64,000 bases of DNA, from contig NZ_JOGR01000003.1 in the NCBI RefSeq assembly GCF_000719515.1, positions 248,001 through 312,000 on the forward strand, read 5' to 3'. The position numbers were made by a program, and so were the translations under genes. The DNA comes from Glycomyces sp. NRRL B-16210. Lineage in GTDB: Bacteria; Actinomycetota; Actinomycetes; Mycobacteriales; Micromonosporaceae. How positions within the stretch are numbered: the stretch's first letter is position 1; each line of letters starts with the position of its first letter. Below the pieces are notes generated by a model. The model searched no databases. It was not told where the DNA came from and was given only the letters and a program-made list of their open reading frames with translations. Shown in pieces: positions 8,333 through 16,635 of the stretch.

Positions 8333-8339
8333 ACCTGAC

Positions 8340-8380
8340 GCCCGCCGGTCGCGCCCTCGCGGCGCGCCCGGCGGGCTTTT
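8340..8380 (+). terminator. intrinsic terminator
   Basis: 9-bp stem GCCCGCCGG (8340-8348) / CCGGCGGGC (8368-8376) followed by TTTT, directly after the GlpR-like gene. Confidence 0.85.
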
Positions 8381-8422
8381 CGGTGCGCTCCCGCGCCGGT
8401 CGGTCCGTGAGCGCCGGTGCGG

Positions 8423-8428
8423 CTAGAC
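8423..8428 (+). promoter_or_regulatory. -10 box (TAGACT) of trmB
   Basis: TAGACT lies 10 nt before ATG 8439, giving a leader of about 3-4 nt and no room for a ribosome binding site. Confidence 0.5.
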
Positions 8429-8438
8429 TTGCGCGGTT

Positions 8439-9128
8439 ATGCCTGATGAGCCATCGCAGCACCGCCACATCCTGACCTTCAACTTCCGTCAGGGACGCAA
8501 CAAGCCCCGCCACGACGAGTCGTTCGCGGCCCACTGGCCGCGCTACGGCCTGGAGTGGGCGCCAGGCGAGGGCCGGATCGACTTCGCGAAGACCTTCGGC
8601 CGCGAGGCGCCGGTGGTCCTGGAGATCGGCTCGGGCAACGGCGAGGCGGCCGCGGCGATGAGCGCGGCCGACCGGGGCCGCGACCTCCTCGCCGTCGAGG
8701 TCTACCCGCAGGGCATCGCCGACCTCATGGACCGCGCCGAGGAGCGCGGCGTGGAGAACCTGCGGATCTACCAGGGGGACGCGCTGCCGCTGCTGTGGGA
8801 GGCGATCGAGCCGGAGTCGCTGGACGAGATCCGGGTGTACTTCCCCGACCCGTGGCCGAAGAAGCGCCACCACAAGCGCCGCATCATCCAAACCGAGCAC
8901 GTGAAGACGATGAGCGGACTGCTGCGCCCCGGCGGGGTGATCCACTGCGCCACGGACATCGCCGACTACGCCGAGCAGATGCTCGAAGTGTTGACGGCCG
9001 AACCGGCCCTGGAGAACACGGCCGAAGGCTACGCCGCCCGCCCCGATCACCGCCCGGTCACCAAATTCGAACGCCGAGGCGTCAAGGCCGGAAGGCAGAT
9101 CTTCGACCTGGTCTTCCGCAAACGCTGA
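8439..9128 (+). CDS. trmB: tRNA (guanine-N7-)-methyltransferase
   Basis: SAM-dependent enzyme that methylates G46 of the tRNA variable loop to m7G. The 229-aa product has the SAM-binding loop VLEIGSGNGEA, the acidic strand end AVEVYPQG, NLRIYQGDAL, and the TrmB hallmark VYFPDPWPKKRHHKRR whose aspartate is catalytic in the family; the C-terminal TKFERRG is also typical. The gene stands alone between a terminator and the VapBC module. ATG 8439 is preceded by TAGACT rather than a Shine-Dalgarno sequence. Confidence 0.95.
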   Translation: MPDEPSQHRHILTFNFRQGRNKPRHDESFAAHWPRYGLEWAPGEGRIDFAKTFGREAPVVLEIGSGNGEAAAAMSAADRGRDLLAVEVYPQGIADLMDRAEERGVENLRIYQGDALPLLWEAIEPESLDEIRVYFPDPWPKKRHHKRRIIQTEHVKTMSGLLRPGGVIHCATDIADYAEQMLEVLTAEPALENTAEGYAARPDHRPVTKFERRGVKAGRQIFDLVFRKR

Positions 9129-9148
9129 CACTACCCCTCCATAAATGC

Positions 9149-9171
9149 GATGTATGATGTCTGCATACATC
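9149..9171. promoter_or_regulatory. palindromic operator in front of the vapBC-like pair
   Basis: Perfect 8-bp inverted repeat GATGTATG (9149-9156) / CATACATC (9164-9171) with a 7-nt spacer, ending 20 nt before the antitoxin start. Type II antitoxins of the ribbon-helix-helix class normally autorepress at such a site. Confidence 0.7.
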
Positions 9172-9191
9172 ATCAACATTCGGAGGCGGTC

Positions 9192-9425
9192 ATGTCCATT
9201 ACACAGATCGATCTGAACGACGAAGCGCTCCAGAGGGCCATGGACCTGATGGGGACCAAGACCAAGAAGGAAACGGTCAATACGGCCCTCGTGGAATACG
9301 TGGAGCGCATGGAGCGGCTGAAGGCCGCGGAATGGCTGTACGAGCAAGGCCGCCAAGGGGTCTTCGATGCGGCCGCAGAGGCTCATGACGCCGCGAAGAA
9401 GGCGTGGAAAGACGCTATCCAGTGA
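9192..9425 (+). CDS. VapB-type antitoxin (ribbon-helix-helix)
   Basis: 77-aa protein. Residues 1-35 fit a ribbon-helix-helix DNA-binding fold (ITQIDLNDEALQRAMDLMG, then KKETVNTALVEYV), the form used by the VapB/DUF2191 antitoxins. The acidic and alanine-rich remainder would wrap the toxin. ATG 9192 has GGAGG 6 nt upstream. A longer reading from ATG 9150 is rejected because it would run through the operator palindrome. The stop overlaps the toxin start (GTGA), giving translational coupling. Confidence 0.82.
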   Translation: MSITQIDLNDEALQRAMDLMGTKTKKETVNTALVEYVERMERLKAAEWLYEQGRQGVFDAAAEAHDAAKKAWKDAIQ

Positions 9426-9835
9426 TCGACGGATACCTCCTCGACAGCTCCGCGCTCTGGCATCTCTTCAGGAACGCCAAGGCGCTCGAAGCCTGGCACG
9501 AGGGCATCGCCGCCGGGCTTTTCCGGGCTTGCGAAGCTACGCGAACCGAGATCTTGTATTCCGCGACGAGTTCGGCCCATCGCGACGAGATGATCGAACG
9601 GCTCGACCAGTTCTGCAAGCCCGCTCCAGTGCCGAAACATGCTTGGCGATGGGTGGAGACGACTCAGTACCGCTTGACGCAACAGGGATTGCACCGATCG
9701 GCCGACGTCGTGGACCTCCTCATCTGTGCGACCGCAGTGCATCACGGACTGACCGTGCTCCATGTCGACAACGACTTCCGCGCCGTCGCCTCGGTCGTAC
9801 CAGAACTCCGTGAACGGGACGTCCGCCCCCTCTAG
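9422..9835 (+). CDS. VapC-type PIN-domain ribonuclease toxin
   Basis: 137-aa PIN-domain protein. The acidic residues that hold the catalytic metal are visible: the first aspartate in YLLDSSALW, the glutamate in ATRTEILYS, the aspartates in SADVVDLLICATA and the final one in LHVDNDFRAVA. VapC toxins cleave tRNA or rRNA when the antitoxin is lost. The start is GTG 9422, overlapping the antitoxin stop by 4 nt; an upstream in-frame start would extend it into the antitoxin gene without reason. Composition is slightly less GC-rich than its neighbours, in keeping with a mobile toxin-antitoxin cassette inserted between trmB and dgt. Confidence 0.87.
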   Translation: MIDGYLLDSSALWHLFRNAKALEAWHEGIAAGLFRACEATRTEILYSATSSAHRDEMIERLDQFCKPAPVPKHAWRWVETTQYRLTQQGLHRSADVVDLLICATAVHHGLTVLHVDNDFRAVASVVPELRERDVRPL

Positions 9836-9863
9836 GTCGAGCCGACCTCCCGCGGGCAACCGG

Positions 9864-11231
9864 CTACGGACGGTAGTTCCGCTTGTCCTCGTAGACCGAC
9901 AAGTCGATCGCGCCATCCGCGACCGCCTTACGCAGCCTGGCCAGTGCCGCAGCCCGCTGCTTCGGATCGGCAATCGTCGGGCCTCGCGACTCCCCGAGCA
10001 GGCGCTGGTGCCAGGCTTCGGCTGAGGCGTCGGTCAACGAGGCGACCTGGTCGATCACCACGCGGAGCCTCGCGGCGTCGTCGGCCGCTCGGCGCCAGCT
10101 CTCGGCGAACATCGGCTCCAGCTCGTCCGGTCCCCTGTCGGTGAGAACCGCGACCAGGTCGTGGAGAATCTCCCGCTGGCGGGTGTACCAGGCCTCGTCG
10201 GTGCGCGGGCGCATCACGTAGCGCCAGGCGATGCCCTTGAGCAGGGCGCATTGGATCCGGGCGGTCTCGGGGACCAGCAGGTTCGCCTCGTAGCGGCGCA
10301 GCGGTCCCTCGCCGTAGGACTCGCGCGTCGCGGTCGCGGCGGCGTTCACGAAGCGGCCCACCATGTTCGAGGTGAACTCCTTGAGCGCCACCTGGGCGCC
10401 GAAGGACCCGTCGTAGTCGTGCAGTCCTTCCATGACCGGGTCCTGGAGGAGGTCCTTGAGGGCCGCTTGGAGCGTCGCGGCCGAGTCGTCGGCGTAGCGG
10501 CCGCGCACCGCCTCGCAGACCGCCTCCTGCTCCTCGGCGTCGTCCATGAGCTTGGCGAGGTTGATATAGGAGCCGTGCAGGCCGTCCTCGACGTCGTGGA
10601 CGGAGTACGCGACGTCGTCGGCCCAGTCCATGACCTGGGCCTCCAGGCATTTGACGCCTTCGGGAGCGCCGCCGCGGAGCCAGTCGAAGACCGGCCGGTC
10701 GTCCTCGTAGACGCCGAACTTGCGCACGCCCGGCGCCGACTGCCACGGGTACTTGCAGGTCGCGTCGAGGGAGGCGCGGGTGAGGTTGAGGCCCGCCGAG
10801 GCGCCGCGGACGTCGAGCACCTTCGCTTCGAGGCGGGTGAGCACGCGGAGGGTCTGGGCGTTGCCCTCGAAGCCGCCGCAGGGCCCGGCGACCTCGTGGA
10901 GGGCGTCCTCGCCGTTGTGGCCGAACGGCGGGTGGCCGAGGTCGTGGGCGAGGCCGGCGACGTCCACGACGTCGGGGTCGCATCCGAGGGCCTGGCCCAG
11001 TTCCCGCGAGATCTGGGCGACCTCCAGCGAGTGGGTCAGCCTGGTGCGCAGGAAGTCGTCGGTCCCGGCGGTGTGGACCTGGGTCTTGTCGGCCAGGCGC
11101 CGGAATCCGGCCGAGTGCAGGATGCGGGCGCGGTCGCGCTGGAACGGGGTGCGGACCGAGTCGGGCTCCGCGACCTGCCGCTCCTGGGGCGGCCAGCGCT
11201 CCTGAAGGGAATGCGAAACGGGATCGGTCAC
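9864..11231 (-). CDS. dgt: deoxyguanosinetriphosphate triphosphohydrolase-like HD-domain protein
   Basis: 455-aa HD-superfamily hydrolase that removes triphosphate from dNTPs (dGTP in the reference enzyme). It has the N-terminal TPFQRDRARILHSAGFRRL, KTQVHTAGTDDFLRTRLTHSLEV with the first metal histidine, the HD pair in LAHDLGHPPFGHNGEDAL, and MDWADDVAYSVHDVEDGL further on. This is the dNTPase type that in most actinomycetes lies upstream of dnaG. Here it precedes a DUF3352 gene by 39 bp. Start GTG 11231, with TAGGCT 7 nt upstream, is read as leaderless. Confidence 0.93.
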   Translation of the reverse strand: MTDPVSHSLQERWPPQERQVAEPDSVRTPFQRDRARILHSAGFRRLADKTQVHTAGTDDFLRTRLTHSLEVAQISRELGQALGCDPDVVDVAGLAHDLGHPPFGHNGEDALHEVAGPCGGFEGNAQTLRVLTRLEAKVLDVRGASAGLNLTRASLDATCKYPWQSAPGVRKFGVYEDDRPVFDWLRGGAPEGVKCLEAQVMDWADDVAYSVHDVEDGLHGSYINLAKLMDDAEEQEAVCEAVRGRYADDSAATLQAALKDLLQDPVMEGLHDYDGSFGAQVALKEFTSNMVGRFVNAAATATRESYGEGPLRRYEANLLVPETARIQCALLKGIAWRYVMRPRTDEAWYTRQREILHDLVAVLTDRGPDELEPMFAESWRRAADDAARLRVVIDQVASLTDASAEAWHQRLLGESRGPTIADPKQRAAALARLRKAVADGAIDLSVYEDKRNYRP

Positions 11232-11238
11232 GCCATTG

Positions 11239-11244
11239 AGCCTA
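11239..11244 (-). promoter_or_regulatory. -10 box (TAGGCT) of dgt
   Basis: TAGGCT on the minus strand, 7 nt before GTG 11231: leaderless promoter pattern. Confidence 0.55.
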
Positions 11245-11270
11245 GCGCGGCCGATCCCGTTCCTCGCGGG

Positions 11271-13106
11271 TTAATCCTTCAGGTAGAGACGCAGGACGCC
11301 GGTCCCGTCGCCGTCGACGCTGCCGTGGGCCCAGGCGAAGGCCGAGAGCGCCTCGACGTCGCGGAAGTCGTCCGGGTAGGACTCGCCGGCGGCGGCCAGG
11401 TCGACCCAGAGCGCGATGGCGGTCTGGTCCGGTGCGGCGTCGGCGAAGTCGCTGAACCGCGAGTCCTGCGAGAGGGTCGAGGAGTCGACCCCCGGGCCGG
11501 AGTAGGAGATCTCCGAGCCGTCGACCTCGATGCCCTCGGGGAGGGCCTCGCCGCCGGTCAGCTCCTCGATGAGGTCCTCGAGCTCCTGGGCGCGGTCGTC
11601 GGCGAGGCGGGCGGAGAAGTAGAACGACTCCTCGTCGACCGACTCGGGGGCGAAGTCGCCCGCGATGCTGAGGCTCGACCCGGCCAGGAGGTCGGTGATC
11701 CGGCCGACCATCTCCTCGACGTCGCCGAAGCCGGAGCCGTACGGGTCGTCGTAGCCGCCCCAGGGCTCGTCCTCGGTGCCGTACAGCCAGTAGCGGTCCT
11801 CGAGTTCGCGGTAGCGGTCCTCCTCCTCGGTGGTGAGGGTCGCGGCGTAGTAGCCGGTCTGGAGGTCGAGGAACTCCTCGTACTCGGCGTCGGTGAGCGG
11901 CGAGCCGGGCTCGTAGCCGTAGTCGTCGCCGCTGGCGCCGGAGAGGTCGCCGAAGAGGCTGGTCCACTTCTCGGCGATGGCGCCGAGGTCCTCGGGCAGG
12001 TACGCGGCGGCGGCGAAGTCGCCGGCGGGCATGTCGCCCATGTTGGACATGAGGTCGGCCGAGCCGGTCCACGGGTCCTTCTCGTCGCCGAAGAGGCGGT
12101 AGGTGAGCTCGAAGCCCTCGTCGAAGGCGGAGAGCCCGGCGATGAGGTCGCCGGAGTAGAGCTCGCGCAGGAGGTCGGCCTCGGACTCGTCGCCGGTCAG
12201 CTCGGCGAGGTCGACGATGGCGTCCATGTCGACCCAGTAGACGATGAGCTGGTCGCCCTCGAGCCAGTCGCGGGCCTCCTCGTAGGCGGAGGAGGTCGAC
12301 AGCGGCGAGGATCCCGCTTCGCTCTCGGCGGCGCTGAGGGCGCCCTTGGCGCCGGTCTCGCCGGCGACGATGAGGACGTGGTCGTCCTCGACGGTGTAGG
12401 CGAACTGGTCCTCGTCGGCCTCGGAGGCGGCGCGGAACTTCGCCATGCCGTCCTCGGCGGCGCCGGAGTCGGTGCTGGCGAGGCTGATCACGGCGTACTG
12501 CTCGCCGTCGTGCTCCCACATGGCCAGGCCGTGGCGCATGCCGAGCCAGGAGGTGAGGTCCTTCTCGGCGTCGATGCCCTCGAGGCCGGACTCCTCCAGC
12601 AGGTCGGCGATCATGTCGTCGGTGGACTCGTAGTCGAGGTCGTCGAACTTGCCCAGGTGCGAGAGGAGCTTCGGCGTCTGGTCGAAGGACGGGTCGAAGT
12701 TGATCTCGACGTACATGGTCGCCGAGGCCGGGAAGCTCTCGGCCGGGTCGGGCCCGGTGACGAACACGAACTTGAAGAGGACGATCGCCGCGGCGGCGGC
12801 GACGAGCGCGACCGACAGGATCGCGGCGATCGCGACCTTGCCGGTGTTGCGGCGCCCGGGCGGGGGCGGCGGGACGGGCACGTAGGCGCCGGGCGGCTGG
12901 TGCGGCGGCTGGCCGCCTCCGGCCTGGGCGAAGCCCTGATCGGGCGCGCCGGGGACCACGTACGGGTTCGGCTGCGGCGGACCGGGCTGATATCCGGCCG
13001 GATATCCGCCGGGGCCGGGCTGCGGCTGGTACGGCTGCTGCTGGTACTGCGGCGGCGGCCCAGCGGGCTGGCCGGAGTACTGCGGGAAACTGGCATCGCT
13101 GGACAT
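11271..13106 (-). CDS. DUF3352 domain-containing membrane-anchored protein
   Basis: 611-aa protein. Residues 1-84 are rich in Pro, Gln, Gly and Tyr (PPQYQQQPYQPQPGPGG), a cytoplasmic low-complexity tail common in actinobacterial envelope proteins. One transmembrane helix follows at about 88-115 (VAIAAILSVALVAAAAAIVL). The outer part starts PAESFPASATMYVEINFDPS, the signature opening of DUF3352, and continues to the C-terminus with the ESFYFSARLADDRAQELEDL type repeat of the fold. Function is unknown in the family; it resembles a bacterial outward-facing scaffold with no catalytic motif. It is strongly acidic. It lies downstream of the metallo-beta-lactamase gene (148 bp gap) and may be in its own unit. 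Confidence 0.85.
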   Translation of the reverse strand: MSSDASFPQYSGQPAGPPPQYQQQPYQPQPGPGGYPAGYQPGPPQPNPYVVPGAPDQGFAQAGGGQPPHQPPGAYVPVPPPPPGRRNTGKVAIAAILSVALVAAAAAIVLFKFVFVTGPDPAESFPASATMYVEINFDPSFDQTPKLLSHLGKFDDLDYESTDDMIADLLEESGLEGIDAEKDLTSWLGMRHGLAMWEHDGEQYAVISLASTDSGAAEDGMAKFRAASEADEDQFAYTVEDDHVLIVAGETGAKGALSAAESEAGSSPLSTSSAYEEARDWLEGDQLIVYWVDMDAIVDLAELTGDESEADLLRELYSGDLIAGLSAFDEGFELTYRLFGDEKDPWTGSADLMSNMGDMPAGDFAAAAYLPEDLGAIAEKWTSLFGDLSGASGDDYGYEPGSPLTDAEYEEFLDLQTGYYAATLTTEEEDRYRELEDRYWLYGTEDEPWGGYDDPYGSGFGDVEEMVGRITDLLAGSSLSIAGDFAPESVDEESFYFSARLADDRAQELEDLIEELTGGEALPEGIEVDGSEISYSGPGVDSSTLSQDSRFSDFADAAPDQTAIALWVDLAAAGESYPDDFRDVEALSAFAWAHGSVDGDGTGVLRLYLKD

Positions 13107-13254
13107 GCTTCGAAACTACGGGGAATTCACAACGGCCGTATCCCGGGAAAGTGCCAATAGCGACGCGGCGTGCGCGTCCGAATGCGCTTGAACAGCGCAT
13201 TGGCGACGAAACGCGCTGCTGAGAGCGCCGTCGGCGGGCTTCGGAGCGCTGGTC

Positions 13255-14013
13255 TCAGAACTCGTAGACGTCGCCGGGCCGGACGACTTCGACCGGGCCG
13301 GTGTAGGCGGCCCGGGCCTCGGCGAGGGTGCTTTCGCGCGAGCCCCACGGTTCGACCAGGTGGGTCAGGAGCAGGCGCGCGGCCCCGGACTTGGTGGCGT
13401 ACTCCCCCGCCTCCTTGCCGGTGAGGTGCACATCCTTGGGGTTCTCGCGGCCTTCGAGGTAGGAGGCCTCGGCGAGGAGCAGGTCGCAGTGCGCGGCGAG
13501 CGATTCGAGGGCCTGGCAGGGGCCGGAGTCGGAGGTGTAGGCGAGGGAGGAGCCGGCGTGCTCGACGCGGACGCCGTAGGTCTCCACCGGGTGCGCGACC
13601 CGGTCGACGGTGATCGACAGCGGCCCGAGTTCGAAGTCGCCGGGCTGGAGCTCGCGGAAGTCGTAGACGTCGCACAGCGAGGAGGGGCACAGCTCGCCCT
13701 GGCCGCCGTAGGCGGCGGCGATCCGCTCGGCGACGCCGGCGGGGCCGTACAGCGGGACGGGGTGCTCGGGCTTCTCGGGCGCGTAGCGGCGCATCACGGC
13801 GTAGCCGCAGGCGTCGAAGAAGTGGTCGGCGTGCAGGTGGGTGACGATGACCGCGTCGATCAGGTGCGGGTCGACGTGCTTCTGGAGCTCGCCGAGCGAG
13901 CCGGTGCCGAAATCGATGAGCAGGCGGTAGCCGCCGGCCTCGACCAGGTAGGCCGAGCAGGGCGTGTCGGGGGCCGGAAAGGAGCCGGCGCAGCCGATGA
14001 CCGTGAGTTTCAT
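13255..14013 (-). CDS. metallo-beta-lactamase-fold phosphodiesterase (Rv1339-like)
   Basis: 252-aa hydrolase of the ElaC/RNase Z-like branch. Metal ligands are in THLHADHFFD, with further ligands in LAYTSDSGPC and LLTHL near the end. The N-terminal KLTVIGCAGSFPAPDTPCSAY matches the family that includes mycobacterial Rv1339, reported to hydrolyse cAMP. Gene order supports this: in mycobacteria Rv1339 directly follows murI, and here the ATG overlaps the murI stop by 4 nt (ATGA). The expected next gene in mycobacteria, rph, is absent; DUF3352 follows instead. Substrate here is inferred, not shown. Confidence 0.82.
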   Translation of the reverse strand: MKLTVIGCAGSFPAPDTPCSAYLVEAGGYRLLIDFGTGSLGELQKHVDPHLIDAVIVTHLHADHFFDACGYAVMRRYAPEKPEHPVPLYGPAGVAERIAAAYGGQGELCPSSLCDVYDFRELQPGDFELGPLSITVDRVAHPVETYGVRVEHAGSSLAYTSDSGPCQALESLAAHCDLLLAEASYLEGRENPKDVHLTGKEAGEYATKSGAARLLLTHLVEPWGSRESTLAEARAAYTGPVEVVRPGDVYEF

Positions 14014-14855
14014 GGCAGATCACACCCTGCGAGTTTTCGGCTGGCAAGCGTCGCCGAGGAGTCCAGTACGGCCGCCGCCGCGTTCGGGAACAGGTTCCCC
14101 AGGAACCGGCGGGCGGTCCTGGTGAAGGCCTCCGGGTCGCCGGTCGCGAGGAAGCGGTGCTCGGCCGGTTCGGTGCGGGCGGCGAGGAGGTCGTGCTCGG
14201 TGAGCACGCGGTAGAGTTCGCGCGCGCATTCACTCGCGGAGTTCACCAGCGTCACGTCCTCTCCCATGACCAGGCCTATGAGTCCCGACAACAGCGGATA
14301 GTGGGTGCAGCCCAACACGACTGTGTCGACGTCGGACTGCTGTAGCGGCTCAAGGTACCCCTGGGCGAGACCCAGGAGCTGTCGGCCGGTTGTCACACCG
14401 CGTTCCACGAAATCCACGAACGCCGGGCAGGCGACGGCGGTCGCCTTGACGTCCGGGACGGCGTTGAACGCGTCCAGATACGCACCCGAGGAGATCGTGG
14501 AGACCGTCCCGATGACCCCGACCCTGCCGGTGCGCGTGGTCGCCACCGCGCGGCGGACGGCGGGCCGGATGACTTCGACGACCGGGATGTCGTAGCGGTC
14601 GCGGATGTCGGCCAGGCTCGCCGCCGAAGCGGAGTTGCAGGCGATCACGAGCGCCTTGACCTCCTGTTCGACCAGGTGGTCACAGACGTCGAGCGAGAGC
14701 TTGCGGACCTCGGCGATGGGCCGCGGACCGTACGGGACATGGGCGGTGTCGCCGACGTAGACGAGTCGCTCGGCGGGCAGCAGCTCGCTGACCGCCCGCG
14801 CGACTGTCAGGCCTCCGACACCGGAGTCGAAGATCCCGATGGGCGCGTCGTTCAT
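14010..14855 (-). CDS. murI: glutamate racemase
   Basis: Interconverts L- and D-glutamate to supply D-Glu for peptidoglycan. The 281-aa product shows both catalytic cysteines in context: ALVIACNSASAASL and VLGCTHYPLLSGLIG, plus the opening IGIFDSGVGGLTVARA and VYVGDTAHVPYGP. Start ATG 14855 lies 8 nt after TACGCT, so the transcript is close to leaderless. It is translationally coupled to the downstream phosphodiesterase. Confidence 0.96.
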   Translation of the reverse strand: MNDAPIGIFDSGVGGLTVARAVSELLPAERLVYVGDTAHVPYGPRPIAEVRKLSLDVCDHLVEQEVKALVIACNSASAASLADIRDRYDIPVVEVIRPAVRRAVATTRTGRVGVIGTVSTISSGAYLDAFNAVPDVKATAVACPAFVDFVERGVTTGRQLLGLAQGYLEPLQQSDVDTVVLGCTHYPLLSGLIGLVMGEDVTLVNSASECARELYRVLTEHDLLAARTEPAEHRFLATGDPEAFTRTARRFLGNLFPNAAAAVLDSSATLASRKLAGCDLP

Positions 14856-14863
14856 GGGCTACG

Positions 14864-14869
14864 AGCGTA
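14864..14869 (-). promoter_or_regulatory. -10 box (TACGCT) of murI
   Basis: TACGCT on the minus strand, 8 nt upstream of ATG 14855, leaving at most 1-2 nt of leader. Confidence 0.5.
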
Positions 14870-15044
14870 CGTCCATTCGGCCCGCGAGCGCGCCTGCTCG
14901 CCACGGGAATGTCGTCAAAATGACAACGTGTCGATCGCCACAATCCCGGTGCGGGAAGGGCGTTCTTGTCGGTGGAGGGAGGGATTGTCGGGTCTGTACA
15001 CCCACCCTGGGCGGGGGAAGGCCGCGCGGTCCGCGGCGGGCGGG

Positions 15045-15455
15045 TCAGGCGATCCGGATCATCACGAAGGCGGCGAGGAGGGTGATCGAGGAGGCGGTCA
15101 TGAACATCCAGGGCATACCGCGGAAGCGCACGGTCGCGAAGGCCATCATCGCGAGCATCATGCCGATCACGCCGCAGGAGATGAAGGCGGGGGTGAACCA
15201 GCCGGGGCCGTCGCCGAGGATCTCGAACAGGCCCACGATCGAGGAGGCGACGCCGGCGAGGACGAGGACGAGTGCCCAGGCGGAGACGCCGAGGAGGCGG
15301 CGCAGGCGGACGGCGGGGGCCTCGTCGGCGGCGGTTTGGGCGGCGCCCGGCTGCGGAGGATCGAGTGGACTCGATTCCGCCTGCGGCGCTTCACTTTGGC
15401 GGGGCAGGCCCGTGGCCTGGCCGAGGGTGAAAGTGCTCTGCTGGCCGGTGCTCAT
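15045..15455 (-). CDS. small integral membrane protein, unknown function
   Basis: 136 aa: a polar N-terminal 50 residues rich in Gln, Pro and Ala, then three predicted membrane helices (about 54-76, 88-107, 113-133: SAWALVLVLAGVASSIVGLF, ISCGVIGMMLAMMAFATV, MFMTASSITLLAAFVMI). I do not recognise the family. It occupies the place that a rhomboid protease gene (Rv1337) has between cysM and murI in mycobacteria, but it has no GxSG motif and too few helices to be a rhomboid. Start ATG 15455 follows TAGCCT by 6 nt (leaderless). Confidence 0.75.
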   Translation of the reverse strand: MSTGQQSTFTLGQATGLPRQSEAPQAESSPLDPPQPGAAQTAADEAPAVRLRRLLGVSAWALVLVLAGVASSIVGLFEILGDGPGWFTPAFISCGVIGMMLAMMAFATVRFRGMPWMFMTASSITLLAAFVMIRIA

Positions 15456-15461
15456 GCGGCC

Positions 15462-15467
15462 AGGCTA
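15462..15467 (-). promoter_or_regulatory. -10 box (TAGCCT) of the small membrane protein gene
   Basis: TAGCCT on the minus strand, 6 nt before ATG 15455; no ribosome binding site. Confidence 0.5.
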
Positions 15468-15501
15468 GCAAGTCACTGAGAACCGCTCAGGAGCGCGCCC
15501 G

Positions 15502-15573
15502 ACGGATTGTCGTACCTCCGCGTCACTCTTGCAATGGGGGGACCTGCGAACCGACACACCCGACCCCGGGGCG
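15502..15573 (-). repeat. dispersed copy (inverted) of the 91-bp repeat family of 40.8-41.06 kb
   Basis: Read on the minus strand this stretch has CCCCGGGGTCGGGTGTGTCG, then AGGTCCCCCC, AGTGACGCGG and CGACAATCCGT in the same order and nearly the same spacing as the third tandem unit at 40987-41060. It lies between the small membrane protein gene and cysM. No coding sense. Confidence 0.75.
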
Positions 15574-15666
15574 CGGCGGCCGACCTCCTCAACCCACGGC
15601 CAGACACGAATCGGCCGGGCCTGCGCTTCGCGCGGGCCCGGCCGATCGCTCTCGCTTTCTTGTCGC

Positions 15667-16617
15667 CTACGCCCAGACCTGGCCGTCCAAGGCGTTCGCC
15701 GCCTCGTCCAGACCGTCCGAGTACGCGCCCGTCGACAGGTACTTCCAGCCGCCGTCGGCCACCAGCAGCGCGATGTCCGCACTGCGTCCGGCCCTCGCGG
15801 CCTCCCTCGCCAGCGCGAGCCCCGCGTGGAGCACCGCGCCCGTCGACAGGCCCACGAACAGGCCTTCCGCGTCGAGCACCTCGCGCGTGCGCCGCAGCGC
15901 GTCCTCGGTCCCGACGCTCAGGCGCCGGTCCAGGACCTTCTCGTCGTACAGCTCGGGCACGAACCCCTCGTCGAGGTTCCGCAGCCCGTACACCAGCTCG
16001 CCGTACCGCGGCTCGGCCGCGACGATCTGCACGCCCGGCGCGTATTCGCGCAGGTAACGGCCCACGCCCATGAGCGTGGCCGTCGTTCCGAGCCCGGCCA
16101 CGAAGTGCGTGATCTCCGGCAGGTCCCGCAGCAGCTCCGGCCCGGTCCCCTCGTAGTGCGCCGCCGCGTTCGCGGGATTGGCGTACTGGTTGAGCATCAC
16201 CCAGTCGGGCCGCTCGGCGGCCATCTCGCGCGCCTTCGCGACCGCCGCGTTCGACCCGCCCGCGGCCGGAGACGACACGATCTCCGCGCCGAAGGCCGTC
16301 AGCAGTTGGCGGCGCTCCTCCGAGGTGTTCTCGGGCATGACCGCGACGAGCTTGTACCCCTTGCGCCGCGCCAGCATCGCCACGGCGATGCCGGTGTTCC
16401 CCGAGGTCGGCTCCAGGATGGTCGCGCCGGGCGTCAGGAGGCCGTCGGCCTCGGCGGCCTCGATCATCTTGGCGGCCACGCGGTCCTTGACCGAGCCGGT
16501 GGGGTTGGCCCCCTCCAGCTTGGCCCACAGCCGGACCTCGGGCGAGGGCGACAACCGCGGCAGCCCGACCAGCGGCGTCTCGCCGACGGTGGCGGTGATG
16601 TCCTCGAAGCGTGCCAC
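15667..16617 (-). CDS. cysM: O-phosphoserine sulfhydrylase / cysteine synthase CysM
   Basis: PLP enzyme of 316 aa. The PLP lysine is in NPTGSVKDRVA, the phosphate loop in PTSGNTGIA, and SVGTEDALRR, GLSTGAVLHAG follow. In mycobacteria this CysM uses O-phosphoserine and takes sulfide from the thiocarboxylate of CysO. Placement 18 bp after cysO, with mec in front, argues for the same CysO-dependent route rather than the acetylserine route. GTG 16617 is chosen, with GGGGAG upstream; MARFEDITATVGETPLV is the usual N-terminus. Confidence 0.94.
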   Translation of the reverse strand: MARFEDITATVGETPLVGLPRLSPSPEVRLWAKLEGANPTGSVKDRVAAKMIEAAEADGLLTPGATILEPTSGNTGIAVAMLARRKGYKLVAVMPENTSEERRQLLTAFGAEIVSSPAAGGSNAAVAKAREMAAERPDWVMLNQYANPANAAAHYEGTGPELLRDLPEITHFVAGLGTTATLMGVGRYLREYAPGVQIVAAEPRYGELVYGLRNLDEGFVPELYDEKVLDRRLSVGTEDALRRTREVLDAEGLFVGLSTGAVLHAGLALAREAARAGRSADIALLVADGGWKYLSTGAYSDGLDEAANALDGQVWA

Positions 16618-16635
16618 GGCTCCCCGGTCCTCCCG

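Noticed and set aside
9150..9191. longer antitoxin start at ATG 9150
   Set aside because: It would translate the palindromic operator, and ATG 9192 has a proper GGAGG.
10161..13160. 999-aa plus-strand ORF
   Set aside because: Antisense to dgt and the DUF3352 gene, both of which have clear family motifs. The ORF is a run of Val, Gly, Glu and Arg without domains, as expected of the opposite frame in GC-rich DNA.
15045..15455. rhomboid protease between cysM and murI
   Set aside because: Expected from mycobacterial gene order, but the protein has only three helices and lacks the GxSG and His motifs.
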